In this document: positions 33,507 to 40,937 of the stretch, in pieces
Numbering within the stretch: the stretch's first letter is position 1
How the letters are laid out: each line of letters starts with the position of its first letter
Assembly: GCA_910577035.1 (NCBI GenBank)
Contig: CAJTKW010000025.1
Location: 1-56,726, forward strand
Source: an uncultured Acetatifactor sp.
GTDB lineage: Bacteria > Bacillota > Clostridia > Lachnospirales > Lachnospiraceae
Length of the DNA stretch: 56,726 nucleotides
Direction of reading: 5' to 3'
Notes under the pieces: model-generated
Seen by the model: only the letters and a program-made list of their open reading frames with translations
The model's database searches: none
Told to the model about the DNA's origin: nothing
Translations under genes and position numbers: made by a program

Positions 33507-34436
33507 TTATTCGATAGGAACTAAATCGCTAAATCCATATCTATCAACATACCTCTTCTGAAGGCCTTCACACTCATGATAATACTTGCATCGTTTACAT
33601 ACATCCCCTTTTTCTTTTGATGTTTTTGTCCTATAATTTATTTCTTCAGTAGAGACCATGTAGGGACCCACACTAAAATGCGGAAACAGTTGTAAAGAGT
33701 TTCTTCTTTGATGATAGAACTGACTAAACTCCTCGCCTAAAATGCATATTGGAATACCAGTCACAGTACCTTTTATTCCATAAGAGCTGATACGCTTTAC
33801 TGTTTCTTGCAGGTACTCTCGGGATTCAGTTAAACTAGTTTCTATCATATTCTCATAATTTGTGGTCCTGCTGGAGAGTTGAAGTCCATTTAAATTTATA
33901 TAATCTACGCTGCTATATCGTTCTGCAATAAAGTCAACAATTCTTATGTTCTCTTTAATAGTGAATTTTGACATTAATAGCCTTAATTCAACTTTTGTCT
34001 GTAAGTTATACTTATCCTTAACATAGAACAAATTGTCAAGAGCAGTTATGAGACTTTCATAACTGCCTTCAACTCCCGTCATTGCGTCATGAATTGATGC
34101 AGTACTGCCATATATAGGGATAGCTAGTCTATTTATACCAATACTTAATAATTTCACAAGAAACTCTGGTTCTTTCAGATGCAAGCCATTTGTTGTTATG
34201 TATATATAGTAGTTATCTAACCGTAATAAAGACAAAATCTCGAAAATGTCTGGATGAAGCAATGGCTCTCCACCAGTAATAAATGCACACTTTAATTTTT
34301 CCTGTTTATTACGCTCAATCAACTCTTTTACCAAAGACGTGGGCATGTTTGTCGCCGCATATGCATGAGCATTATCAGCAACACAAAATCTACACCTAAG
34401 CTCACAGTAGTTATTTACTTCCAAAAACAGATTCAT
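33507..34436 (-). CDS. radical SAM enzyme with short C-terminal cluster motif (rSAM 3)
   Basis: A 309-residue enzyme. CELRCRFC (Cys11, 15, 18) is the CxxxCxxC motif for the SAM-binding 4Fe-4S cluster, and GGEPLLHP (about 55-62) is the SAM-binding motif. Near the end, Cys280-x2-Cys283-x5-Cys289 with a nearby YHEC looks like a shortened SPASM or twitch motif for an extra cluster. Such enzymes usually make carbon-carbon, thioether or epimerised links in peptides. GGGAGGATG precedes ATG 34436, and it lies between two SPASM enzyme genes and the ABC pair. The reaction is unknown; I take it to act on the cluster's precursor. Confidence 0.85.
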   Translation of the reverse strand: MNLFLEVNNYCELRCRFCVADNAHAYAATNMPTSLVKELIERNKQEKLKCAFITGGEPLLHPDIFEILSLLRLDNYYIYITTNGLHLKEPEFLVKLLSIGINRLAIPIYGSTASIHDAMTGVEGSYESLITALDNLFYVKDKYNLQTKVELRLLMSKFTIKENIRIVDFIAERYSSVDYINLNGLQLSSRTTNYENMIETSLTESREYLQETVKRISSYGIKGTVTGIPICILGEEFSQFYHQRRNSLQLFPHFSVGPYMVSTEEINYRTKTSKEKGDVCKRCKYYHECEGLQKRYVDRYGFSDLVPIE

Positions 34437-34468
34437 TTTTCATCCTCCCTGTTACGCACTTGAGCGTC

Positions 34469-35578
34469 TCATATTTTATAGAAGCTATAATCAATTTTCT
34501 TTGATTGCAACTGCTTTTCTACATATGGTATTATTTTTTTATAAAATTCACATAGGGGATCTACACAATATATGTCATCATTTTCGTAGTATTTCCGAGA
34601 GCAACAGCCTGCACCACATTTATTTTTTATCTCACATTCGCAACACTTTTTTATATTATTCAAATTGCACAGAGTGAAATACTTAATAATCTTATTATCC
34701 AAAATAACATCTAAATCTGTTGTATTAATATTTCCAAGCTTAAATTGTTCTTGACCACTTAAATCGTCACACGGAAAAACATCGCCATTAGGCGCTATTC
34801 CAATAATAGAAATACCTGCACCACACGGACTGCTGCTACACATGAAAGTTTTAATTCCCGTTACAAGCATTTTTACCAAATAATAAGTATTGCGTTCTAT
34901 TACATATATCCCCTTATTATGGTACTTTTCTATTGTTGATAATATTTTTACAGTTGTTTCAAATAGTTCATTACTATTTAATGCTAAATCTGAATTATTT
35001 CCTCTCCCCCCTTTGATAAAATAATTGAAAGAGAACAAATAAATATTATTTTCAACAAAAAACTTTATGATTTTATTCACTTCTTTATAGTTGTACTTAT
35101 TTAGTACAGCTAAAGCATTAACGTTGACATTATATCTATTTAGTAATTGTATTGATCTTTTAATATATTCAATTGAATTTTCCCCATCTGGAAGAACTCT
35201 GCAAATATTTGACAAGTTATTGTCCCCATCAACACTTATACTTATTTTCACATTATTTTCAATAAAATAAGCAATTTTTTCTTCGTCCAATAAAAGACAA
35301 TTGGTTTGAATGTAAAACTTTATCCGATTTCGATAGTTTTTTTCACAATGACTTATAACAGATTTCAATACATCGTAACAAATCAGTGGCTCCCCGCCGT
35401 GGAACAGTACATTAATTTGACATCCTTGATTTATTCTTATCATTTCATCAATAACTCTCAATGCAGTCATTTTAGACATGTACTCATACCTTTCCCCTGC
35501 CGCAGCATAACAGTACTGACATCTCATATTACAGTCAGATGTTAAATTCAACACCACTAATTTCGGTATATGTATCAT
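34469..35578 (-). CDS. radical SAM/SPASM peptide maturase (rSAM 2)
   Basis: A 369-residue enzyme. CNMRCQYCY (the SAM cluster Cys, about residues 16-23), HGGEPLICYD, and a full C-terminal SPASM region with CGAGISIIGIAPNGDVFPC, CCECEIKNKCGAGCC and a final Cys in YCVDPLC bind auxiliary clusters. SPASM enzymes of this type modify ribosomal peptides. The likely start is ATG 35578 with AGGAAAGGGG upstream; a GTG at 35581 is in frame. It lies 22 nt after the first SPASM gene. It is related to rSAM 1 by domain plan, but the two are clearly different in sequence, so they probably do different steps. Confidence 0.9.
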   Translation of the reverse strand: MIHIPKLVVLNLTSDCNMRCQYCYAAAGERYEYMSKMTALRVIDEMIRINQGCQINVLFHGGEPLICYDVLKSVISHCEKNYRNRIKFYIQTNCLLLDEEKIAYFIENNVKISISVDGDNNLSNICRVLPDGENSIEYIKRSIQLLNRYNVNVNALAVLNKYNYKEVNKIIKFFVENNIYLFSFNYFIKGGRGNNSDLALNSNELFETTVKILSTIEKYHNKGIYVIERNTYYLVKMLVTGIKTFMCSSSPCGAGISIIGIAPNGDVFPCDDLSGQEQFKLGNINTTDLDVILDNKIIKYFTLCNLNNIKKCCECEIKNKCGAGCCSRKYYENDDIYCVDPLCEFYKKIIPYVEKQLQSKKIDYSFYKI

Positions 35579-35603
35579 CACAAACCCCTTTCCTGCTTGC
35601 CAG

Positions 35604-36932
35604 CTAAAAATTTGTCAGTATCTTTTTATTTAATAATTCCATTGTCTTCGTAAGTAAAAAGGGAATCATCTCTTTATAATATTCACAATAATAGCTTTCA
35701 CCATGGATACCTTTTGAATAATATATTGATCCAGAACATCCACCACCTCCACATATTTTAGCATATGGACATACATTACATTTGGGTATTTTACTTGTAT
35801 CTCTATATCTTACAGAACAACTCCTGCCAACAGCCACGGCCTCATGTACATTTTCAATACTTCCCAGTTTGTGACCCTCCTCCAATACTGGTAAAAAATA
35901 AGTACAGGGATAAATATTTCCAGTCCAATCTACTGTAAATGTTGACTGTGCCGCACCGCATGGTGCCTTATTACAACAAGATTGTTCATACTTTCTCTTA
36001 AATATTTTTTCCCACAGAATTCGAATATTTGTCTCTGAATACTTCTCCAATTCCAAATAATTCTCGCTTACATTCTTTTTATATATTAAAATAAAGAGTT
36101 TCTTCATCTCTTCGATATACTGTTGAATTTCTGGTAAATCATCCTCCATGCCGCTCCCTCTACCTATTGGGAAAAATGGGTTAAATGAAAAAACATTTAC
36201 ACCTCGGGCAAACAAATTTATGGCATATTCATATATTTGCTTTATATTTTTTTTGCTAACTACAGATATTATTCCGTATTTACCATATTCTTCTTTCAGC
36301 AATTTCTCTTTTTCATCTAAAACTATATTTATATCACTACCACCGCTCCTTATATCATTACTCCCCTCTTTAAAGCCATCTCTACTGATACCCAGGCGAA
36401 CTCCATGCTCTTTGAAAAAACGAAGCTTCTCTGCATCAAGTAATGTCCCATTAGTCTGTATACAAAAAGAATATTTTCTCCCGTTTCGTTCAAAATATTT
36501 TATAGCTTCTTTAATCTCATTAAATGATAACAAAGGTTCTCCGCCTTGAAAGAGTACTTCGAAAGAGTCTCTTTTATACTCATTTGAAAAGGCATCTATT
36601 ATTTCAATTATTTTATTACTTGAAATCATTTCCTCTCTTTTCTCTAGGTTTGCTGACATGTAGCAATATTTACACTTCAAATTACAATTATTAGAGGTAA
36701 CAATTATTAAAAGTGAAAATGGAACTGTCTTATTATTTCCTTTAATATCTATATCCCGCAATTTAGTATAAAGAATCTCCCTTATCTTATCAGGATAAGT
36801 ATCAAAACAGCTGGTATCCAGCGCTATCTTTTTACTTACCTCATTACCCATTAAAGGATTTTCAAAACAAAGCCATTTTCCTGTTGTTTCCCCAACAAAA
36901 ATTGTAAAGCCACCGTAATTTACTTGATACAT
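35604..36932 (-). CDS. radical SAM/SPASM peptide maturase with N-terminal extension (rSAM 1)
   Basis: A 442-residue enzyme. About 75 residues (MYQVNYGGFTIFVGETTGKW onward) precede the radical SAM core, as in many peptide maturases where that part helps hold the leader; I cannot tell whether it is a true recognition domain. The core has CNLKCKYC (Cys83, 87, 90), QGGEPLLSF and an IQTNGTLLD strand. The SPASM part has CGAAQSTFTVDWTGNIYPC, CNVCPYAKICGGGGCSG and a last Cys in YYCEYY. AAGGGG lies before ATG 36932. It is the first radical SAM gene of the row and the best candidate for the enzyme that binds the precursor first. Confidence 0.9.
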   Translation of the reverse strand: MYQVNYGGFTIFVGETTGKWLCFENPLMGNEVSKKIALDTSCFDTYPDKIREILYTKLRDIDIKGNNKTVPFSLLIIVTSNNCNLKCKYCYMSANLEKREEMISSNKIIEIIDAFSNEYKRDSFEVLFQGGEPLLSFNEIKEAIKYFERNGRKYSFCIQTNGTLLDAEKLRFFKEHGVRLGISRDGFKEGSNDIRSGGSDINIVLDEKEKLLKEEYGKYGIISVVSKKNIKQIYEYAINLFARGVNVFSFNPFFPIGRGSGMEDDLPEIQQYIEEMKKLFILIYKKNVSENYLELEKYSETNIRILWEKIFKRKYEQSCCNKAPCGAAQSTFTVDWTGNIYPCTYFLPVLEEGHKLGSIENVHEAVAVGRSCSVRYRDTSKIPKCNVCPYAKICGGGGCSGSIYYSKGIHGESYYCEYYKEMIPFLLTKTMELLNKKILTNF

Positions 36933-36935
36933 AAT

Positions 36936-37514
36936 CTACTGCCCCTTCTGATAAAAAATCGTTGATATTTCCCTATATTTCCCGTCATATGCTATTGTCA
37001 TACTGTGAATTGATGCTTTTTTCTTTACAACACCATCGTTATCGAAGCTTTGTTTCCCTTTGCACAAAAACTCTCCCGGCGAAATACCTTGGGTCAACAT
37101 ATAATCGTCCGCTTTTGAATACCTTTCCACCAAATCAATCATTGCATAATCCCCCAAATAAGGTACCACTATATCGCAATTCGTACAAATAAACGCCTTA
37201 TCTACTATATCATCATTACAAAGTATAGTCCTAAGTGAGATGTCATCATCAAATTCATCCAAAAACAAAATAATTTTCTTTGAGGAAAGTTCACTAATCA
37301 TTTTTATTTTTGAGACCAAATTTGCTGTAGCAATATTTCTATAAACAGGGTTACATCCTGATTGAAAAATTTTGGGTACATACTGGTATTCATCAAATAA
37401 TCTCCTGATAATTGTTGATTTGCCATAGTTATATTTGCCATGAATAATCACTACTCTATTTGCGCATGACTTAGCTTCACTTATAATTTCATCGACTAAT
37501 ATCTCCAAATTCAT
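36936..37514 (-). CDS. small P-loop ATPase of the radical SAM cluster
   Basis: About 192 residues from ATG 37514, which is preceded by AGGAGAT. Walker A is GKYNYGKST (about residues 26-34), and Walker B is IILFLDEFDDD (about 78-88) followed by an Asp/Arg sensor-like region. The frame stays open upstream to a TTG at 37652, so a longer form is possible, but that start has no ribosome site. The protein resembles a compact AAA/STAND-type ATPase. I know no RiPP family that uses such a component. It may drive conformational change, handle the leader or act in immunity; none of these is shown. Confidence 0.6.
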   Translation of the reverse strand: MNLEILVDEIISEAKSCANRVVIIHGKYNYGKSTIIRRLFDEYQYVPKIFQSGCNPVYRNIATANLVSKIKMISELSSKKIILFLDEFDDDISLRTILCNDDIVDKAFICTNCDIVVPYLGDYAMIDLVERYSKADDYMLTQGISPGEFLCKGKQSFDNDGVVKKKASIHSMTIAYDGKYREISTIFYQKGQ

Positions 37515-37661
37515 ATTTATATCTCCTAAACCAAAAAGTACCTTCCGTATACCTTCCCATTGACTTTCAGCCAAATGAAGTATTATTAATTTCGATCCGC
37601 AAGATGTACGTTTACGAAAGGCGAATATGGTTGCATCGTTGACCAATAACAACTGATTTAT

Positions 37662-38969
37662 TTAAACAATGCTTAAAAACGCAATAATATTCTCTCTCTC
37701 TTCTTGCAGAATATTATTTAATAAACTTCCAATCGTATCACTATCTTTTTCCCTGCAAATAACGGTTCTCAATATTTCTAACATCAATATATTTTGTTTA
37801 TCAGCTAATTGACTAATACGATTATTAATTTCATCTAACTCAATAAAATTAACATTTTGCCCTGTTCGATAGGGAAGTTTTAGTTCATTTTCAAGACACA
37901 CTAACTTAATAAACTCCGAAAAAAATATGCGCCGATAGATTATATTCCAAACTTCATATACTTTTTGTAATGAAGGTTCTAAATTTCCCTCTTTCATAAA
38001 CAAACAATCTGGCGCGTATTTGACTTTCCCACTCTGAAGGAAATCTAAATTCTCTTTCAATTGCTTTAATGAGCAGTTATTATTAAACATTACAAAATGT
38101 ATTTTTACTCTAGTATTTAATAATGCTAACAAATCAAATACCGCTTTTTTTCTCTTATCATATAAATCAATGTATAGATCTATATTGTATAGATATTTTT
38201 CATTTTCTTTAATAAAACAGAAGTATTGTTCTATATCTTTATAACAGCAGCAAATGCTAAATTGAACCCCTTGCACATATTCATTTTCAAAAAGATGCCT
38301 GACATTTGTATCTGATGCCAAAAAATTAGAACTTATAATAGATATTTTTCTCATGTGAAAGCATTCTTTTAAAAGAATTATCTCACCAAGTAATTCCGCA
38401 TATGATATTCTGTTTCTGGAGTTAGATAAATGTAGAAAACAGTCTTCACACTTATTACACTGACCACCTTCAATAATTTCGCACAATCCTCCATTGAGTA
38501 TTACTTCATGAAGATATGTATTCAGAACAGTTTGTTTGCATCTTACAATATTTTCTGCTTTTTCTTCAAAATACATTTCATTATCTATCTTGCTATTAGC
38601 AACATACGAAACAATTGCTGAATAATGTTGGCCAATAATCACCTGGTAATTTCCAAGTTTATATTTATCATATAACCTCAAGTACATATTTTTGGTCTCA
38701 AACCATAGTATGCAAATGTGTTTTTTGTTTTCAAATACATCAAATATTTCCAATGTCTCATTAATGTTATTGCAGGTTGTCCAAAATATAAAATCAGAAT
38801 ATTCATCAATATCGTTGGGAATTACTTTTGTAATATTAAGATCAATCAATAAGCAGGGTATATTATTTTTCAAAAAGCAATCCATCAACATTCTACAATC
38901 ATGATTTTCTTTAACGTAATACTCCAATTTGCAGTCATGCTTACACGTCATTATCACGATAGATTTCAT
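37662..38969 (-). CDS. possible degenerate B12-dependent radical SAM-like protein, function unknown
   Basis: A 435-residue protein I do not recognise. The N-terminal 130 residues look like an alpha/beta domain similar to cobalamin-binding modules. Then come Cys163 and a tight cluster, Cys171-x2-Cys174-x2-Cys177, in place of the CxxxCxxC of radical SAM enzymes. The following ISYAELLGEIILLKECFHM looks like the helix after the cluster in B12-type radical SAM proteins. It may be a non-catalytic relative that holds a metal or binds the peptide. It overlaps the metalloprotease gene by 29 nt and has AAAAGG before ATG 38969. Highly AT-rich. The similarity is by eye only. Confidence 0.5.
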   Translation of the reverse strand: MKSIVIMTCKHDCKLEYYVKENHDCRMLMDCFLKNNIPCLLIDLNITKVIPNDIDEYSDFIFWTTCNNINETLEIFDVFENKKHICILWFETKNMYLRLYDKYKLGNYQVIIGQHYSAIVSYVANSKIDNEMYFEEKAENIVRCKQTVLNTYLHEVILNGGLCEIIEGGQCNKCEDCFLHLSNSRNRISYAELLGEIILLKECFHMRKISIISSNFLASDTNVRHLFENEYVQGVQFSICCCYKDIEQYFCFIKENEKYLYNIDLYIDLYDKRKKAVFDLLALLNTRVKIHFVMFNNNCSLKQLKENLDFLQSGKVKYAPDCLFMKEGNLEPSLQKVYEVWNIIYRRIFFSEFIKLVCLENELKLPYRTGQNVNFIELDEINNRISQLADKQNILMLEILRTVICREKDSDTIGSLLNNILQEERENIIAFLSIV

Positions 38970-39945
38970 TTTCTTTAACCTTTTCTTTCCATAACATAAA
39001 CCTATTCAAAATTGTATCCATTTCTATTCCATATACTTTTTTTAGCACACCTTTACAATCTAATTCGTCATGGCAATAAGCAGTATAAAAAGTATTAATC
39101 CCATATTCTACGATCAAAAATTTACAGAACAATCCAAGAAAAATAGCACTATTTTCATCTACATTCCTTTCCAGCCTATCCTTTTCTATCATTTTAGGGT
39201 CAAAATAACATTCAAAAAAAACCGGTCGGTAGTAAGTCATTGGAAAAAAGGCTTCTGCTGCTCCTTCGCGAAATACCAGTGATGGCCAAGTGTGAAATCT
39301 ATTCCACAATACACAATGAACAATCTCATGAGATAGATAATAGTCACTTACATACTCACACAACAAAAAAATATCCCCAGAAGATGGTTCAACAAACATT
39401 GACCTTTTTGCCAATCGCAATAAGATATCAAGGCTCGTAATCCAATAAATATTTATTCCATATCCATTGACCTGGATGCCGCTATTATTAACAAACTCTT
39501 TTTGGACTTGTAACTTTCTCTTTATCTCTTTTTCGCCATACATATTAAAAATTTGAATGTCTATGTATAGGTTAAACTGCTCGTAGCATAATAACTTAAT
39601 TTTTGTGTAGTCTACAAATTTATGTATAAAATTAACTGGATATCCAATATATTGTTCTCCTGATTTAGCCATCAAACAAAATACTTTTTTTTCACACAAT
39701 CCATCCCTATTATATAAGTCTACAAAATAGAAATAAATATCATTAATAGTATTTGTCCGTTTTATTTTCCAATCCACATATTGAATTTTACTACTTTTTT
39801 CAATTCCTTTGCTGAAGATTCCTCTTGTATTTGGCTCCCAAAAGTCAATACATTTTTTATTTTTATCCACAAAACAACTTAGGAAGTTACACATAAAGCA
39901 GTCTTGTATAGATTTTCCCCCGCAATGTAAGCAATCCATGTCCAT
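38941..39945 (-). CDS. HExxH metalloprotease-like protein with Cys-rich N-terminus
   Basis: A 334-residue protein. His206-Glu-Ile-Val-His210 is a zinc HExxH motif, and Glu227 in REGAAEAFF, 17 residues later, matches the third ligand of gluzincin peptidases. The N-terminal 35 residues hold six Cys (DCLHCGG, CFMCNFLSC, KKCIDFW), which could bind zinc or a cluster. There is no signal peptide, so it should act in the cytoplasm. It is the first gene after the precursor peptide, and no other protease is visible in the cluster, so removal of the leader is the most likely job. A non-proteolytic role cannot be excluded. AAGGAAG precedes ATG 39945. Confidence 0.75.
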   Translation of the reverse strand: MDMDCLHCGGKSIQDCFMCNFLSCFVDKNKKCIDFWEPNTRGIFSKGIEKSSKIQYVDWKIKRTNTINDIYFYFVDLYNRDGLCEKKVFCLMAKSGEQYIGYPVNFIHKFVDYTKIKLLCYEQFNLYIDIQIFNMYGEKEIKRKLQVQKEFVNNSGIQVNGYGINIYWITSLDILLRLAKRSMFVEPSSGDIFLLCEYVSDYYLSHEIVHCVLWNRFHTWPSLVFREGAAEAFFPMTYYRPVFFECYFDPKMIEKDRLERNVDENSAIFLGLFCKFLIVEYGINTFYTAYCHDELDCKGVLKKVYGIEMDTILNRFMLWKEKVKENEIYRDNDV

Positions 39946-40052
39946 TGTACTTCCTTCCAGACTACAATAGCTTTAAACGTACACATATCAATTGGTGCAG
40001 TGCTGGTAACTGCATTATTCCATTTTAGCAATCGGACCTTGTTGGCACCATC

Positions 40053-40214
40053 TTAGCTTAATACGGAGGTTACTGGACCACTACAATTAGTCCAGTGAAC
40101 CATTAATGCTTCATCATCAAATTCTGGAATATACTGATTCCAATTCTCCACATTCTTAAATTCCTCAATAAGCTCATCAATCTTACCATTTATATCTTTA
40201 TTTTTTTCTTCCAT
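40053..40214 (-). CDS. candidate RiPP precursor peptide, 53 residues
   Basis: ATG 40214 is preceded by AAAAGGAGG at an ideal distance. The first 36 residues are hydrophilic and acidic (MEEKNKDINGKIDELIEEFK onward), helix-like, as expected of a leader. The end, residues 37-53 from Leu37 to Ser53, holds His40-Trp41-Thr42-Asn43-Cys44 followed by SGPVTSVLS, a composition fitting a core with a single Cys and a Trp-x-Asn tripeptide. It is the first gene of an operon with three radical SAM enzymes, a metalloprotease and an ABC pair, 107 nt from the next gene. A longer frame to 40262 has no support. Leader-core boundary and modifications are unknown. Confidence 0.75.
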   Translation of the reverse strand: MEEKNKDINGKIDELIEEFKNVENWNQYIPEFDDEALMVHWTNCSGPVTSVLS

Positions 40215-40285
40215 ACTTTTTCCTCCTTTTTCAAATAAGTCCAATTCCTCAATTATGCACATTTACCACACTGCACTCTTATAAT

Positions 40286-40314
40286 ATTATATCACATAAA
40301 CAGGCTATTGTAAA
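40286..40314 (-). promoter_or_regulatory. strong promoter for the radical SAM peptide operon
   Basis: On the minus strand, TTTACA (40314-40309), a 17-nt spacer and a perfect TATAAT (40291-40286), 72 nt before the precursor start. Confidence 0.75.
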
Positions 40315-40363
40315 TATAACTGAACGTTTCTATAGTTTCCGTAATTTTATTCGCAATAGCCTG
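40301..40363. promoter_or_regulatory. 10-bp inverted repeat spanning the -35 region, possible operator
   Basis: CAGGCTATTG (40301-40310) and CAATAGCCTG (40354-40363) are perfect inverted copies 43 nt apart. One arm overlaps the spacer and -35 box of the precursor promoter. Two half-sites at this distance could bind a repressor or activator by looping, but no regulator gene lies in the cluster. Confidence 0.45.
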
Positions 40364-40534
40364 ATTTCATCCATGTCCCCATAAATTTTACAACATACAA
40401 AAAAATAATTAACCATCTTCCTGATACATTTTGGATATTATACCAAAACCAATAACTACATCAGGCAAAAAAACTTATTCTGCAGCCGGCATATGCTCGC
40501 ACGGAATTGACAAAAGCACTCTATTAAGCTCTGG

Positions 40535-40579
40535 AAAAAGTCCCAGGGACCAGCTTATTCATGGTCTCTGGGACTTTTT
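40535..40579. terminator. bidirectional intrinsic terminator
   Basis: An 18-bp stem with one mismatch, arms at 40535-40552 and 40562-40579, a 9-nt loop, and A and T runs on either side. It insulates the peptide operon from upstream genes on the minus strand. Confidence 0.88.
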
Positions 40580-40727
40580 ACCGTTTTTATTTTCAAACTC
40601 AGAAGTATAGCACAGGACAAACAATTTTTACTTCGCTCGTATTATATAGCAGTAGTGTTTATAGACCCTCTCCAAGGTCTAAATACTATTTATTTCTAGC
40701 GTGGCCTCTCTTTACCTTTTCGGCAGG

Positions 40728-40854
40728 TATGGCTATGATTTACATTGGAATTGATGTCACAAAAGACAAACTTGACTGCTTTATCACAAACTCACCGCAC
40801 ATCGTATACAGCTGCGTTGGTACCTGCCATAGAAAAAAGGGGGCTTCCGTGTAA
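40728..40854 (+). pseudogene. IS110-family transposase remnant
   Basis: The frame reads MAMIYIGIDVTKDKLDCFIT, the N-terminal RNase-H-like (DEDD) start of IS110 transposases, whose first catalytic Asp is in GIDV. After about 24 residues similarity ends and the frame soon stops. Only the 5' stub remains, at the right edge of the AT-rich peptide cluster, which suggests insertion-sequence traffic at that junction. Confidence 0.7.
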
Positions 40855-40937
40855 TCATTTCGATATAGATGAATGGAAGAATTCCTCCATAGTACATCCT
40901 GTATCAAATTGACAAACATTATAATAAACAGTCTGCT

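Noticed and set aside
37515..37652. N-terminal extension of the P-loop ATPase
   Set aside because: The TTG start at 37652 lacks a ribosome site; ATG 37514 has AGGAGAT. Left open as an alternative.
40561..40727. 97-residue ORF start before the IS110 remnant
   Set aside because: The first part has no similarity to anything and begins inside the terminator hairpin; only the MIYIGIDV part is recognisable.
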